64,000 nt of DNA from Nostoc sp. FACHB-973 (GTDB taxonomy: Bacteria; Cyanobacteriota; Cyanobacteriia; Cyanobacteriales; Nostocaceae), in NCBI RefSeq assembly GCF_014698115.1, contig NZ_JACJSJ010000017.1, forward strand, positions 51,921-115,920, read 5' to 3'. The translations under genes and the position numbers were made by a program. Below are positions 1-7,836 of the stretch, one piece after another (the stretch's first letter is position 1; each line of letters opens with the position of its first letter). A model generated the notes under the pieces. It ran no database searches. It was not told the origin of the DNA and saw only the letters and a program-made list of their open reading frames with translations.

Positions 1-102
1 TTAAGCAATATACAGTTTTGGGTTTCACTTCGTTCAACCCAACCTACAAGATCCTGATTAAAAAAGCTAACAAGTTTTTATTCGCTAACTTCAGAACTCA
101 CC

Positions 103-198
103 ATGAATCAAAAAACCTTTGACAGAATCGGCAGAAATGCTCAAGCCAAATGACTAACCGAAGAAACTCTAGAAGAATTACTCGCCGATGAATCATAA
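103..198 (+). pseudogene. Possible antitoxin remnant with an internal stop
   Basis: An ATG frame reads 16 codons, hits TGA at 151-153, then continues in the same frame for 14 codons (LTEETLEELLADES) to a TAA. The tail resembles C-terminal ends of small cyanobacterial type II antitoxins (AK-G-LT-E-LE-LL). A single G-to-T change of GGA would create the TGA. No toxin frame follows. The assignment rests on a short motif only and could be chance. Confidence 0.25.
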
Positions 199-232
199 AC
201 GAGGCTTTAAACCTTATCTTTTTCGTAAATTA

Positions 233-601
233 TCAATGTTTTACAGGAGTCGCCACTACTTCAGATACATTATTAACCTCATTTCCATCGAAATCCTGAT
301 TTCGTTGTTTAAACTCATCCAACAAATTAAAGAACTTTTCAAAACCAGCCCTTTCATCGTGACAGTAAAGCATAATCATTTTCGACCAAGAGCTTACCGT
401 TGTTATTCCTAGCTTTTTCTGTAACCAAGGCTGAAACTCTCCATAAAAATCTTCTTCCTCCTCAGTATTTTCAATTCCCAATTCACTCCGAGAACATTCA
501 TACCCAACCAAAAACATAAATAAATCGCTCACAGAGGGACAACCAATATACATACCTGGTTTGGCTTGAATTTTTGCTAAAATTTCATATACTCCGCTCA
601 T
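233..601 (-). CDS. Hypothetical protein, likely immunity protein for the adjacent toxin
   Basis: 122-residue soluble protein with no signal peptide or membrane segment. It begins MSGVYEILAKIQAKPGMYIG and has an acidic middle region (NTEEEEDF). I do not recognise a named family with certainty. It lies 32 bp downstream of the papain-fold toxin gene on the same strand, the normal order of a toxin followed by its immunity gene in polymorphic toxin loci, so I infer it neutralises that toxin. The two genes probably form one transcript. The function is inferred from position only; a housekeeping orphan remains possible. Confidence 0.6.
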   Translation of the reverse strand: MSGVYEILAKIQAKPGMYIGCPSVSDLFMFLVGYECSRSELGIENTEEEEDFYGEFQPWLQKKLGITTVSSWSKMIMLYCHDERAGFEKFFNLLDEFKQRNQDFDGNEVNNVSEVVATPVKH

Positions 602-633
602 AATATTTTCTACTGATACTCTTGCTTTCTCTT

Positions 634-987
634 TTAGAAATTATCTAACTCTTCTAAATAAAATTCACCACTGCGACAGGAAAAATCATTTATCCAGTCA
701 TCAGGGGGTAATCCTTGACGTGAAAGATTATCAAAAACTAGTCCTAAAACTTCTACACGGTAATGAATGCCATTATCAGTAATTGACTCACTATCACTGT
801 AACGATCGCTAATTATAAAAAAATCATTTCGCTTTTTAGTTCTAAGCTTGATAATTTTTCCCTCAATTCCATTAGCATCGCTCCATGACTTCATTGCTAT
901 GGCACATTTGTCACATTCAAGATTTTTAAATTGAGAGGAAATATTGCCTAGTGCCTGATAAATTTCTTCAGTGGATAACCTGCTCAA
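634..987 (-). CDS. Papain-fold toxin domain protein (Tox-PL-2-like)
   Basis: 117-residue protein consisting of a toxin domain only. Features of the papain-fold toxin 2 family are visible: a C-x-x-C-A motif at residues 25-29 (likely catalytic Cys28), a TDNG-x-H stretch with His75, a VFDN motif at 84-87, and a Trp/Cys-containing tail ending in short acidic residues. In known polymorphic toxins such domains sit at the C-terminus of large secreted proteins and act as cysteine proteases or deamidases. Here there is no leader, secretion or repeat region, so it is either an orphan toxin tail or a free-standing intracellular toxin. The gene for a likely immunity protein follows at once. The target is unknown. 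Confidence 0.7.
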   Translation of the reverse strand: MSRLSTEEIYQALGNISSQFKNLECDKCAIAMKSWSDANGIEGKIIKLRTKKRNDFFIISDRYSDSESITDNGIHYRVEVLGLVFDNLSRQGLPPDDWINDFSCRSGEFYLEELDNF

Positions 988-1184
988 TCATACATCCTAG
1001 TATTTACTAATCGTTACATACTAAACATATTTTATAAAAAAGGCAGGCTGAAGACCCTTGAGGATAGCAGCGCAGTTGCGAATTTCGTACTTCAGACAAG
1101 GGGACGGCAGTTGCTTCTCAAATATTTCAAGCTGTGTTAAGAAACTTGAAGGTAGAGGAGGCAGTGGAATTTTTTCTATATACC

Positions 1185-1262
1185 AAATTAAAAAGCGCCT
1201 GGGAGTGTTGCCGTGTTTCCACCCCAGACGCTTTTTATTTTTAACTTGCTCCTCACACACAA
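1185..1262 (-). ncRNA. Yfr2-like small RNA, copy 1
   Basis: About 78-nt predicted transcript. A long stem ending in CGCUUUUU closes a loop containing GGAAACACGGCAACA, two near-copies of GGAAACA, the loop signature I recall for the cyanobacterial Yfr2 family. The stem pairs through a U-G wobble only if transcribed from the minus strand; on the plus strand that position is a C-A mismatch. Upstream stands a -35/-10 pair with 17-bp spacing. The 5' part (GUGUGUGAGGAGCAAG) is shared with copies 2 and 3. Ends are approximate. Confidence 0.65.
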
Positions 1263-1266
1263 CTAA

Positions 1267-1295
1267 AAGATATCACTGGTGCAAGTAAAAAGCGA
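1267..1295 (-). promoter_or_regulatory. Promoter of small RNA copy 1
   Basis: Minus-strand TCGCTT (1290-1295) and TATCTT (1267-1272) separated by 17 bp, at the same place relative to the small RNA as in copies 2 and 3. Confidence 0.5.
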
Positions 1296-1345
1296 GTGTA
1301 GTGAGTGACACTTTCAAAACTGCACCACAATCCAATTTCTAGACC

Positions 1346-1424
1346 AAAATTAAAAAGCGTCTGGGAGTGTTGCCGTGTTTCCACCCCAAACGCTTTTTAT
1401 TCTTAAACTTGCTCCTCACACACA
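1346..1424 (-). ncRNA. Yfr2-like small RNA, copy 2
   Basis: Second tandem copy, with the same loop GGAAACACGGCAACA and terminator-like stem. The stem arms differ from copy 1 (GCGUUUGGG with CCCAGACGC instead of GCGUCUGGG with CCCAGGCGC), yet full pairing is kept through a shifted U-G wobble. This supports a functional minus-strand RNA. The 5' region is conserved, with small indels. Confidence 0.65.
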
Positions 1425-1429
1425 ACTAA

Positions 1430-1458
1430 AGATTATCACTACTTCTATGAAAAGGCAA
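1430..1458 (-). promoter_or_regulatory. Promoter of small RNA copy 2
   Basis: Minus-strand TTGCCT (1453-1458), 17-bp spacer, TAATCT (1430-1435). Confidence 0.5.
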
Positions 1459-1483
1459 GTATATTGAATAACAATTTTAAAAT

Positions 1484-1581
1484 AATTCGTAATTCGTAAT
1501 TCGTAATTCGTAATGGGCTATGCCCCGCTACGCTAACGTAATTACGTTTTGTAACGGGGATTTAATCCCGATACAAAACGT
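1484..1581. repeat. AATTCGT tandem repeat and adjoining hairpin repeat
   Basis: Four successive AATTCGT-type units (about 1484-1513) are followed by a common Nostoc-type GC-rich filler. A strong inverted repeat follows at 1544-1581, with arms ACGTTTTGTA and TACAAAACGT around CGGGGAT/ATCCCG. It lies between small RNA copies 2 and 3 and looks like an inserted repetitive element. Confidence 0.6.
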
Positions 1582-1645
1582 TCTGCTTGTAGAGGCAGGG
1601 GAATTAAACTGAACATACTTTGTTAAAGTCCGATTTGTAGACGCA

Positions 1646-1722
1646 AACTAAAAAGCGTCTGGGAGTGTTGCCGTGTTTCCACCCCAAACGCTTTTTATTT
1701 TTAACTTGCTCCTCACACACAA
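1646..1722 (-). ncRNA. Yfr2-like small RNA, copy 3
   Basis: Third tandem copy, closest to purH. Loop and stem are the same as copy 2, and the 5' region matches copy 1. It has its own promoter in the gap beyond the purH stop codon, so it is probably transcribed independently of purH. Conservation extends upstream of the promoter (a GTGTCACTC block near 1765 is shared with copy 1), which suggests duplication of the whole transcription unit. Confidence 0.65.
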
Positions 1723-1726
1723 CTAA

Positions 1727-1755
1727 AAGATATCACTGCTTTCATCAAAGAGCAA
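1727..1755 (-). promoter_or_regulatory. Promoter of small RNA copy 3
   Basis: Minus-strand TTGCTC (1750-1755), 17-bp spacer, TATCTT (1727-1732), immediately downstream of the purH reading frame. Confidence 0.5.
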
Positions 1756-1803
1756 GTATTTTGAGTGACACTTTTAAAACTGCACCAGACTAAACCCCAG
1801 AAG

Positions 1804-3324
1804 TTAGTGTAAAAAGTGACGTACACCAGTCAACACCATTACTAAACCCAGGTCATTAGCAGCTTTGATAGAATCTTTATCGCGCACACTTCCCCCTGGT
1901 TGAACAATGGCTGTAATTCCTGCTGCTGCGGCTGTTTTAACTGAATCATCGAAGGGGAAGAAACCATCGCTGGCGAGAGTTGCGCCTTTGGCTTTTTCCC
2001 CGGCTTGTTCTATGGCAATTTTCACTGAGCCGACGCGGTTCATTTGACCAGCGCCTACTCCTAGTGTAGTGCGATCGCTTGTCACAACGATCGCATTAGA
2101 TTTCACATGTTTGCAAACTTTCCAAGCAAACAGCAATTCTGCTAACTCATCGGCGGTGGGTTGACGTTCGGTGACTATTTGCCATTGACTGGTGTCAGCA
2201 ATGATATCATCGCTAGTTTGGACAAGGAAACCACCTGCGATCACTTTTATAGTTTCTTTGGCTCCACTGCTCAAATCTGGTAAAGTCAAAACTCGCACGT
2301 TAGATTTTTTGGCTAAAATTTCTTGGGCGTCCGCTTCACAACCTGGTGCAACCACACATTCTAAAAATGTCTTAGTTAACTCGCTGGCTGTAGCTGCATC
2401 GATGGGACGGTTGAGTGCCACAATTCCACCGAAGGCAGAGGTAGAATCAGCATTGAAAGCTTTTTCATACGCTTCTGAAATAGTACTTCCCAGCGCCGTA
2501 CCACAGGGATTTGTATGTTTAATAATCGTTGCTGCTGGGGAATCAGTGAATTCTGCAATAATTCGGCGTGCAGCTTCCAAATCAACCAGGTTATTGTAAC
2601 TCAGTTCTTTGCCTTGGAGTTTCGTAGCGGCTGCCCATCCTGTTGGGGTAGTACCAGTTTGATACCAAGCGGCGGGTTGGTGGGGGTTTTCGCCGTAACG
2701 CAGAGATTGTAATTGTGTGCCGCTGAGGTTGTAGTTTTGTGTGCCTGCGAGGTAAGATGCGATCGCTTGGTCATAACTAGCAGTGTGCAAAAATCCTTTT
2801 AAAGCTGCCTTTTGGCGAAACTCTAGGGATGCTACGCCGTTATTTTGCCGCAATTCCTCTAAATACTCGTTATATTGTCCTGGATCGCATAATACAGTCA
2901 AATGAGCAAAGTTTTTCGATGATGCCCGCAACATTGCCGGGCCACCAATATCAATCTGTTCAACAGCTTCAGCTAATGTTACCCCTGGTTTAGCAATAGT
3001 TTCCTCAAAAGGATAAAGATTCACTACCACTAAATCAATCGGGCGAATTTGGTTATTTTCTAAATCTGTAATATCTTGGGGAACATCCCGCCGTGCCAAA
3101 ATTCCGCCGTGAATTCGGGGATGCAGGGTTTTAACTCGACCACCTAAAATTTCTGGAGAACCTGTATAATCAGCAACCTTGGTAACTGGGAGTCCAGCAT
3201 CTTTGAGTGCTTGGGCTGTTCCCCCACTGCTGATTAAATCAAAGTTGAATTCTTCAACCAAGCTACGGGCGAGGTCAATTAAACCAGTTTTATTAGATAC
3301 ACTCAGCAGTGCTAGACGCGCCAT
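1804..3324 (-). CDS. purH: Bifunctional AICAR formyltransferase/IMP cyclohydrolase
   Basis: 506 residues, close to the usual 510-530 of PurH. It catalyses the last two steps of de novo purine synthesis: AICAR to FAICAR with 10-formyltetrahydrofolate, then ring closure to IMP. The N-terminal MGS-like cyclohydrolase domain (about 1-190) shows ALLSVSNKTGL and LISSGGTA. The C-terminal transformylase shows SLRYGENPHQ and IKHTNPCGTA, and ends in PGGSVRD and GVRHFLH. The ATG is preceded by AAGGAATTG. It appears monocistronic, with the Yfr2-like small RNAs downstream. Confidence 0.97.
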   Translation of the reverse strand: MARLALLSVSNKTGLIDLARSLVEEFNFDLISSGGTAQALKDAGLPVTKVADYTGSPEILGGRVKTLHPRIHGGILARRDVPQDITDLENNQIRPIDLVVVNLYPFEETIAKPGVTLAEAVEQIDIGGPAMLRASSKNFAHLTVLCDPGQYNEYLEELRQNNGVASLEFRQKAALKGFLHTASYDQAIASYLAGTQNYNLSGTQLQSLRYGENPHQPAAWYQTGTTPTGWAAATKLQGKELSYNNLVDLEAARRIIAEFTDSPAATIIKHTNPCGTALGSTISEAYEKAFNADSTSAFGGIVALNRPIDAATASELTKTFLECVVAPGCEADAQEILAKKSNVRVLTLPDLSSGAKETIKVIAGGFLVQTSDDIIADTSQWQIVTERQPTADELAELLFAWKVCKHVKSNAIVVTSDRTTLGVGAGQMNRVGSVKIAIEQAGEKAKGATLASDGFFPFDDSVKTAAAAGITAIVQPGGSVRDKDSIKAANDLGLVMVLTGVRHFLH

Positions 3325-3406
3325 TGATCAATTCCTTAAAAGTCGGCTGGGAGCGAAGGATCTCAAGTTTTGCATAAGCCTTGGCTCAGTTCAAGACCAT
3401 TAGAGG

Positions 3407-4501
3407 TTAAAAACAAAAACTCTCCTTGAACCCATTCATCCAAGAGACAGGAATTATACAATCATGTTGCAGCCGACCTACAACAATAGCGGGATGGATG
3501 CCGATACCCTCTGCAAAATCAACAACATCATTTTTAGATTTAAGTTGCCCTAATTCTCTTTCGTATTTGGGTGGGATCAAAAATTCCCGCGCCCATTGAT
3601 CGGCTTCGCGTTCTGGTTCAGGTGCTAAACTTTCCCCACTATCCCATTCATCCAGAAAAATATTTTCTTTATCATGAAGTAGGATATGTGCTGCTTCATG
3701 GAAGAAATTAAACCAGAAGCGGTCATTGGTTTTACCGTAAAGCGAAAGTTGAATCAAAGCCTTGTGGGGATTTAACCACCGTGCTACACCACTGACGTGC
3801 GCTCCCTTAATTGATGGTACTAAAACCAGCACAACACCCGCTTCCCGGCACAAATGCTGCATCTGTGGTTGAAATTCCTCTGGTTGTAACACTGTCAAAG
3901 TGCGAATTTCCCGCACTGCTTTTTCAAACTTTGGTTTACTGTATTTGGGACACTCTAGTTTTTCTGCTTCTATTTCACCCAAACGCAACCAAGCGGAAAT
4001 AGCACCAACATCACTTTGTTTTTCGCGGGTGCGGCGAAAAGAAATTTCCATACCTGCATAGTAACTTCGCCACTCGTCCGGCGAAGCCACACCGAAAAAA
4101 TGTAATAACTTTTTTACCAAGCTAGGTTTATTTTTGGCAATTAAATTGCACTTAGGAATTACACCTTGGTTCATCAATTCTTTGACTGGTAACTGATCTA
4201 ACCAAGATGTCCACTCCTTTAAACGGTTTTCTTCTTCTTTACTTGCTAAAGCCGCCCGATATTGGGCTTCATATCTCAGCCAAAATGCTGCTGTACTCCC
4301 CAAAACTCGTTCTAGCTTCAGTGCTGTTTCTTCATTTACAGGTGCTTTGCCGTTAATTAGCAAACTGACGTGTTTTGTGGTGTAGCCTAGACGTTCTGCT
4401 AATTGTGCTTGTGTCCAATCACGCTCTTGTAAGAATTCAGCGATCGCATCACCAGGGGGAGAAACCCAATCTGGAGTAAAGGGTCGGGTTGTCTTATTCA
4501 T
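3407..4501 (-). CDS. higA: HigA-type antitoxin fused to an ImmA/IrrE-like metallopeptidase
   Basis: 364 residues from the ATG at 4501. The N-terminal XRE helix-turn-helix (about 15-75, WTQAQLAERLGYTTKHVS) matches HigA addiction-module antitoxins. The C-terminal half carries HEAAH (HExxH zinc site, near residue 267) and a downstream PEREADQWAREFLIP motif typical of ImmA/IrrE peptidases. The start is set by GGAGAT placed 4 bases before ATG, inside the end of the toxin gene (8-bp overlap, translational coupling); an upstream in-frame start at 4522 is less likely. It should bind the two operators ahead of the pair. The peptidase domain may link toxin release to proteolysis; that part is inference. 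Confidence 0.85.
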   Translation of the reverse strand: MNKTTRPFTPDWVSPPGDAIAEFLQERDWTQAQLAERLGYTTKHVSLLINGKAPVNEETALKLERVLGSTAAFWLRYEAQYRAALASKEEENRLKEWTSWLDQLPVKELMNQGVIPKCNLIAKNKPSLVKKLLHFFGVASPDEWRSYYAGMEISFRRTREKQSDVGAISAWLRLGEIEAEKLECPKYSKPKFEKAVREIRTLTVLQPEEFQPQMQHLCREAGVVLVLVPSIKGAHVSGVARWLNPHKALIQLSLYGKTNDRFWFNFFHEAAHILLHDKENIFLDEWDSGESLAPEPEREADQWAREFLIPPKYERELGQLKSKNDVVDFAEGIGIHPAIVVGRLQHDCIIPVSWMNGFKESFCF

Positions 4502-4823
4502 GGTAATCTCCAATGAAAACAATACAAACAGCAGTAACTTTTAACCAATCAATGCTTCCATCCTCGGTAAGAGGAACGGGGTCGTTATCAGGCTTAAATA
4601 CAAGTCGTTTACCACCTTCTAGGTTTACTGCAAACTCACCTGCCCTATCTCCTTTCAAGGGATGGGGATGACCTATAACTAATTCTGTGACACAACTAGC
4701 AGCACCAAGAATAGTTAACTGGGTTCTTAATTTCTTGGCACAGTTTGCACCCAATTTTTTTTGCGCTAGTTTTTCTTGCTCGCATAGGTTTTGCAGTTTG
4801 CTGTCAGCGAAAGTGATTTCCAT
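4494..4823 (-). CDS. higB: HigB/RelE-like toxin
   Basis: 109-residue small basic protein placed upstream of the HTH antitoxin, the toxin-first order of HigBA systems. Sequence features fit plasmid-maintenance killer/RelE-like mRNA interferases: an N-terminal DSKLQNLCEQEKLAQKKLG helix, HPLKGDRAGEFAVNLEGG, and KRLVFKPDNDP. Members normally cleave ribosome-bound mRNA. It ends GDYHE-stop, overlapping the antitoxin start by 8 bp. Transcription is likely controlled by the palindromes at 4845-4861 and 4904-4920. Confidence 0.8.
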   Translation of the reverse strand: MEITFADSKLQNLCEQEKLAQKKLGANCAKKLRTQLTILGAASCVTELVIGHPHPLKGDRAGEFAVNLEGGKRLVFKPDNDPVPLTEDGSIDWLKVTAVCIVFIGDYHE

Positions 4824-4844
4824 GCGTTACTAGACTAATACAAG

Positions 4845-4861
4845 TTTACCATTTTGGTAAA
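4845..4861. promoter_or_regulatory. Operator palindrome 1 of the higBA-like operon
   Basis: TTTACCATTTTGGTAAA, a 6+6 palindrome with a 5-bp centre, 22 bp upstream of the toxin start. It is nearly identical to the second site 59 bp away. This is the usual arrangement for autoregulation by a HigA-type repressor. Confidence 0.7.
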
Positions 4862-4903
4862 CAAATTTGCTATGTCCAGAGAACATATCATATCAACTGA
4901 TGC

Positions 4904-4920
4904 TTTACCGTTTTGGTAAA
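4904..4920. promoter_or_regulatory. Operator palindrome 2 of the higBA-like operon
   Basis: TTTACCGTTTTGGTAAA, differing from operator 1 at one central base. The 42 bp between the sites can hold the minus-strand promoter (possible TTGATA and TAGCAA elements). Confidence 0.7.
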
Positions 4921-4995
4921 TAAATTTTTTCTACTCTGAATAAAAGATAATAAATTAAAGTGATTAGTTATTGCTTGAGAACCCAAAATCTATAT

Positions 4996-6036
4996 CTATT
5001 GGGGAAAAACCTTTACACTCTCACTAGCAATAGATAACTCCACCCTTGTACCCACAGGTAACACCACATCAGCCATCGTCCGCGCATGGAGTTCTTTCCC
5101 AGACGGAGTTTGCAAACAATATTGGTACTCACGTCCTAAAAACCGCCGGGTGCGAACGACTACAGGCGCATCATTGGCTGGCTTTAAAATAAAATCTTCT
5201 TGACGAATCATGATTTCGCCAGCATCTTCGGTATGATTTGCTGTTAAGTCAAAACTGCCAATTTCCGTTTCCCATAAATTGCCTTGACGATGGGCGGGAA
5301 GGAAATTCGCCTGAGTGACAAATTCGGCGACGAATCTTGATGCTGGATGAGTATAAATTTCTTCTGGTGTGCCTAGTTGTTCTAAGTGTCCTTGGCGCAT
5401 GACACCTACTATATCTGAAATAGCTAATGCTTCTTCTTGCTCGTGGGTAACAAAAATTGCTGAAGTACCCGCCGCTTTGAGAATGTCGCGCACTTCTTCT
5501 CGCAAGCGCAACCTAACTTGGATATCAAGATTACTCAAGGGTTCATCTAAAAGCATGAGTTGAGGTTGGGGTGCCAAAGCGCGGGCGAGGGCAACTCTTT
5601 GCTGTTGTCCACCTGAGAGTTCGTAAGGATAACGTTTTTCTAAGCCTTCGAGTCTCACTAGCGCCAAGACTTCGGCTACACGTTTTTGTATTTGTTGTTT
5701 AGGGAAATGTTTCAACCCAAAGCCCACATTTTCTGCCACGTTGAGATGGGGAAACAGTGCGTAATCTTGAAAAACAACGCCAATGTCACGTTGTTCAGCT
5801 GGGATACAAATAGAAGTATTACAAACTATTTGTTCTCCGATTTTAATTTCTCCTGTTTGCAGCCGTTCAAAACCGGCAATTAATCGCAACAATGTTGTTT
5901 TACCACAACCAGAGGGGCCGAGTAATCCTAATATATCTCCTTGTTGCAATGTCAAAGATATGTTGTCTACAGCGGGAAAAGTGTTTTCTGCAAACTGCTT
6001 GGTGACATTCTGTAAGTGGAGAATTACTTGTTGCAT
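4996..6036 (-). CDS. futC: Iron(III) ABC importer ATP-binding protein
   Basis: 346 residues. The ATPase domain (about 1-240) has Walker A GPSGCGKTT, Q-loop VVFQDYALFPH, signature LSGGQQQRVALARAL, Walker B LMLLDEPLSNLD and switch His in FVTHEQEEA. A C-terminal TOBE-like regulatory domain follows (about 280-346). This is the FbpC/FutC type that powers ferric iron import with FutA and FutB. It is the third gene of the fut set, separated from futB by 180 bp of repeat-rich sequence, so it may be transcribed by read-through or from its own promoter. Confidence 0.9.
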   Translation of the reverse strand: MQQVILHLQNVTKQFAENTFPAVDNISLTLQQGDILGLLGPSGCGKTTLLRLIAGFERLQTGEIKIGEQIVCNTSICIPAEQRDIGVVFQDYALFPHLNVAENVGFGLKHFPKQQIQKRVAEVLALVRLEGLEKRYPYELSGGQQQRVALARALAPQPQLMLLDEPLSNLDIQVRLRLREEVRDILKAAGTSAIFVTHEQEEALAISDIVGVMRQGHLEQLGTPEEIYTHPASRFVAEFVTQANFLPAHRQGNLWETEIGSFDLTANHTEDAGEIMIRQEDFILKPANDAPVVVRTRRFLGREYQYCLQTPSGKELHARTMADVVLPVGTRVELSIASESVKVFPQ

Positions 6037-6216
6037 AAAAAGAGGGGCTAGAAGGGGGGTTTTTATCCTATGTTGTCGCTGGAAATATCACGCAGAGGCG
6101 CAGAGTCGCAGAGAGTGGGAGTTGAGAAGAGTTGATTTTTGCATTTGAGATTTTAATTCAGCTGTGTCTATTCCCTACTCCCCACTCCCTATTCCCTACT
6201 CCCTATTTTTTCTAAA
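6037..6216. repeat. Repeat-rich spacer between futB and futC
   Basis: Contains the CGCAGAGGCGCAGAGTCGCAGAG repeat type common in Nostocales and a run of ACTCCCTATTCCCT units. No gene is seen. Confidence 0.5.
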
Positions 6217-7833
6217 CTAAAATTTTGTTTGTATTTGCGTTTGATTTATAACTTTCTCTTTTTTGACGTTTTCTTGAGATAAGACTAATAAGGTTGAACC
6301 TATAGAGACTAGCAACATGGCTAGTGAGGACGCAGCTGCATCAGCAAAATCTACATTTTCTGTGGCTTGCCAAATTTGCATTGCTAAGGTGGTAAATCCA
6401 ATAGGTGCTAATAGTATGGTGGCGGGTAGTTCTTTAATTGCTGTCAAAAATACTAGCACTGCACCACTCAATACTCCCGGTTGTACTAATGGTAGGGTAA
6501 CTTCTCTTAAAGTTTGCCAAGCATTCCTACCTAAGCTGCGTGCTGATTCTTCTATTTGGGGATTTAATTGTAAAAGGGAACTGCGGACTGTTCCCACTGA
6601 CTGCGGTAAGAATAACACTAAATATGCAAATATTAGCATGGGTAATGTTTGGTACACTGCTGGCAAATAATTGGCACCAAAAAATACCAAAGATAAGGCA
6701 ACCACAATTCCTGGAACTCCAAAACCTATATAAGAACAGCGTTCAATTATGGCGGTGATTTTATTAGGAAATCTGACTGCTAAAATTGCAACTGGTAAGG
6801 CAAAGATAGTGGTAGCTAAAGCCGCTAGTCCCGCTGCGCCAATGGAGTTCAAAACGCTGGGCAGTAAGTTTGGGAAAGTGTAGCCACTGTTAAATCCACG
6901 AATTAACCAAAATAGGGTAATACCTACTGGCAAAACTACACCCAAGCTAGTGATTAGCAGACAAAAAATGAAAGCTGGCCATTTCCAAATTCCCAATTTG
7001 GCAATTTTTGGTGGACGCAGGGAAGCGGAACCACGACTATAATATGCAGCACGCGATCGCATTCTATATTCTAACCACAAAATCCCCAACACCAGTATCA
7101 CCAACATCAATGATAAAGCGGCGGCTGAGTTGCGATTAAAGCTAGCTTTGTATTGCAAAAATATTGCTCTGGTAAAGGCATCAAACCGCATCAGTGAAGG
7201 TGTACCAAAGTCACGCAAAGCATACAAAGCAACTAATAATCCACCTGCAATTATTGATGGTTTCAACTGCGGCAAAACTACCCGAAAAAATGTTTCTCTG
7301 CTACCATAACCTAAACTTCTAGCTGCTTCTTCTAAAGATGGATCGATACCTTGCAAGGCTGAACGTACACTCAGCAGCATGTAGGGATAGGTAAACAAAG
7401 TAATTGCCAAAACTGTCCCCGGAAAACCATAAATAGAAGGTAATTCTTCTACTCCCAATGGTTGCAGCAACAGCTGTAAAAAGCTACCCCGTGGTGCCAA
7501 AGTTGCTATGAGCGCAAAACTGCCTACATAACTAGGCACCGCTAAGGGTAATGTTGTCGCTACTAACCAAAAACGTCTTCCTGGTAAGTCTGTCCGCACT
7601 GTTAAAAATGCCAACGGTATGGCAATTAAGGCAGAAAATAATGTTACCGTTGCTGCCATTGCCGCACTGTTTAAAAAAACCATGACATTGCGGGGACGAG
7701 AAATTAATTGCCATAATTCTTCCCCGCCAATGCCTGTGGTACGAATTACTAAATATAGTAATGGCAGAGCGATCGCAACTGCCACCACTGCTGCGGCTAA
7801 TGTGAGAAATAAGGGAGGGCGAACCGCTTTCAA
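6217..7833 (-). CDS. futB: Iron(III) ABC importer permease
   Basis: 538 residues with many hydrophobic helices arranged as two homologous halves, the fused permease architecture of FutB/FbpB. Each half carries an EAA-type cytoplasmic loop: SLEEAARSLGYG in the first, IEESARSLGRN in the second, the contact sites for the ATPase. It forms the inner-membrane channel of the ferric iron importer. It starts 3 bp after the futA stop codon, indicating one transcript with futA. The C-terminus is basic and poorly conserved. Confidence 0.92.
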   Translation of the reverse strand: MKAVRPPLFLTLAAAVVAVAIALPLLYLVIRTTGIGGEELWQLISRPRNVMVFLNSAAMAATVTLFSALIAIPLAFLTVRTDLPGRRFWLVATTLPLAVPSYVGSFALIATLAPRGSFLQLLLQPLGVEELPSIYGFPGTVLAITLFTYPYMLLSVRSALQGIDPSLEEAARSLGYGSRETFFRVVLPQLKPSIIAGGLLVALYALRDFGTPSLMRFDAFTRAIFLQYKASFNRNSAAALSLMLVILVLGILWLEYRMRSRAAYYSRGSASLRPPKIAKLGIWKWPAFIFCLLITSLGVVLPVGITLFWLIRGFNSGYTFPNLLPSVLNSIGAAGLAALATTIFALPVAILAVRFPNKITAIIERCSYIGFGVPGIVVALSLVFFGANYLPAVYQTLPMLIFAYLVLFLPQSVGTVRSSLLQLNPQIEESARSLGRNAWQTLREVTLPLVQPGVLSGAVLVFLTAIKELPATILLAPIGFTTLAMQIWQATENVDFADAAASSLAMLLVSIGSTLLVLSQENVKKEKVINQTQIQTKF

Positions 7834-7836
7834 TTC

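Noticed and set aside
1185..1280. Plus-strand CTCCTCACAC motif resembling the Yfr1 core
   Set aside because: Yfr1 has this core between two hairpins with a terminator after it; here no hairpin follows on the plus strand. Promoters and wobble pairs support minus-strand transcription and Yfr2-like features instead.
1021..1288. Overlapping frames on both strands (79 and 76 codons)
   Set aside because: They run through the first small-RNA copy and its terminator; no similarity or coding character.
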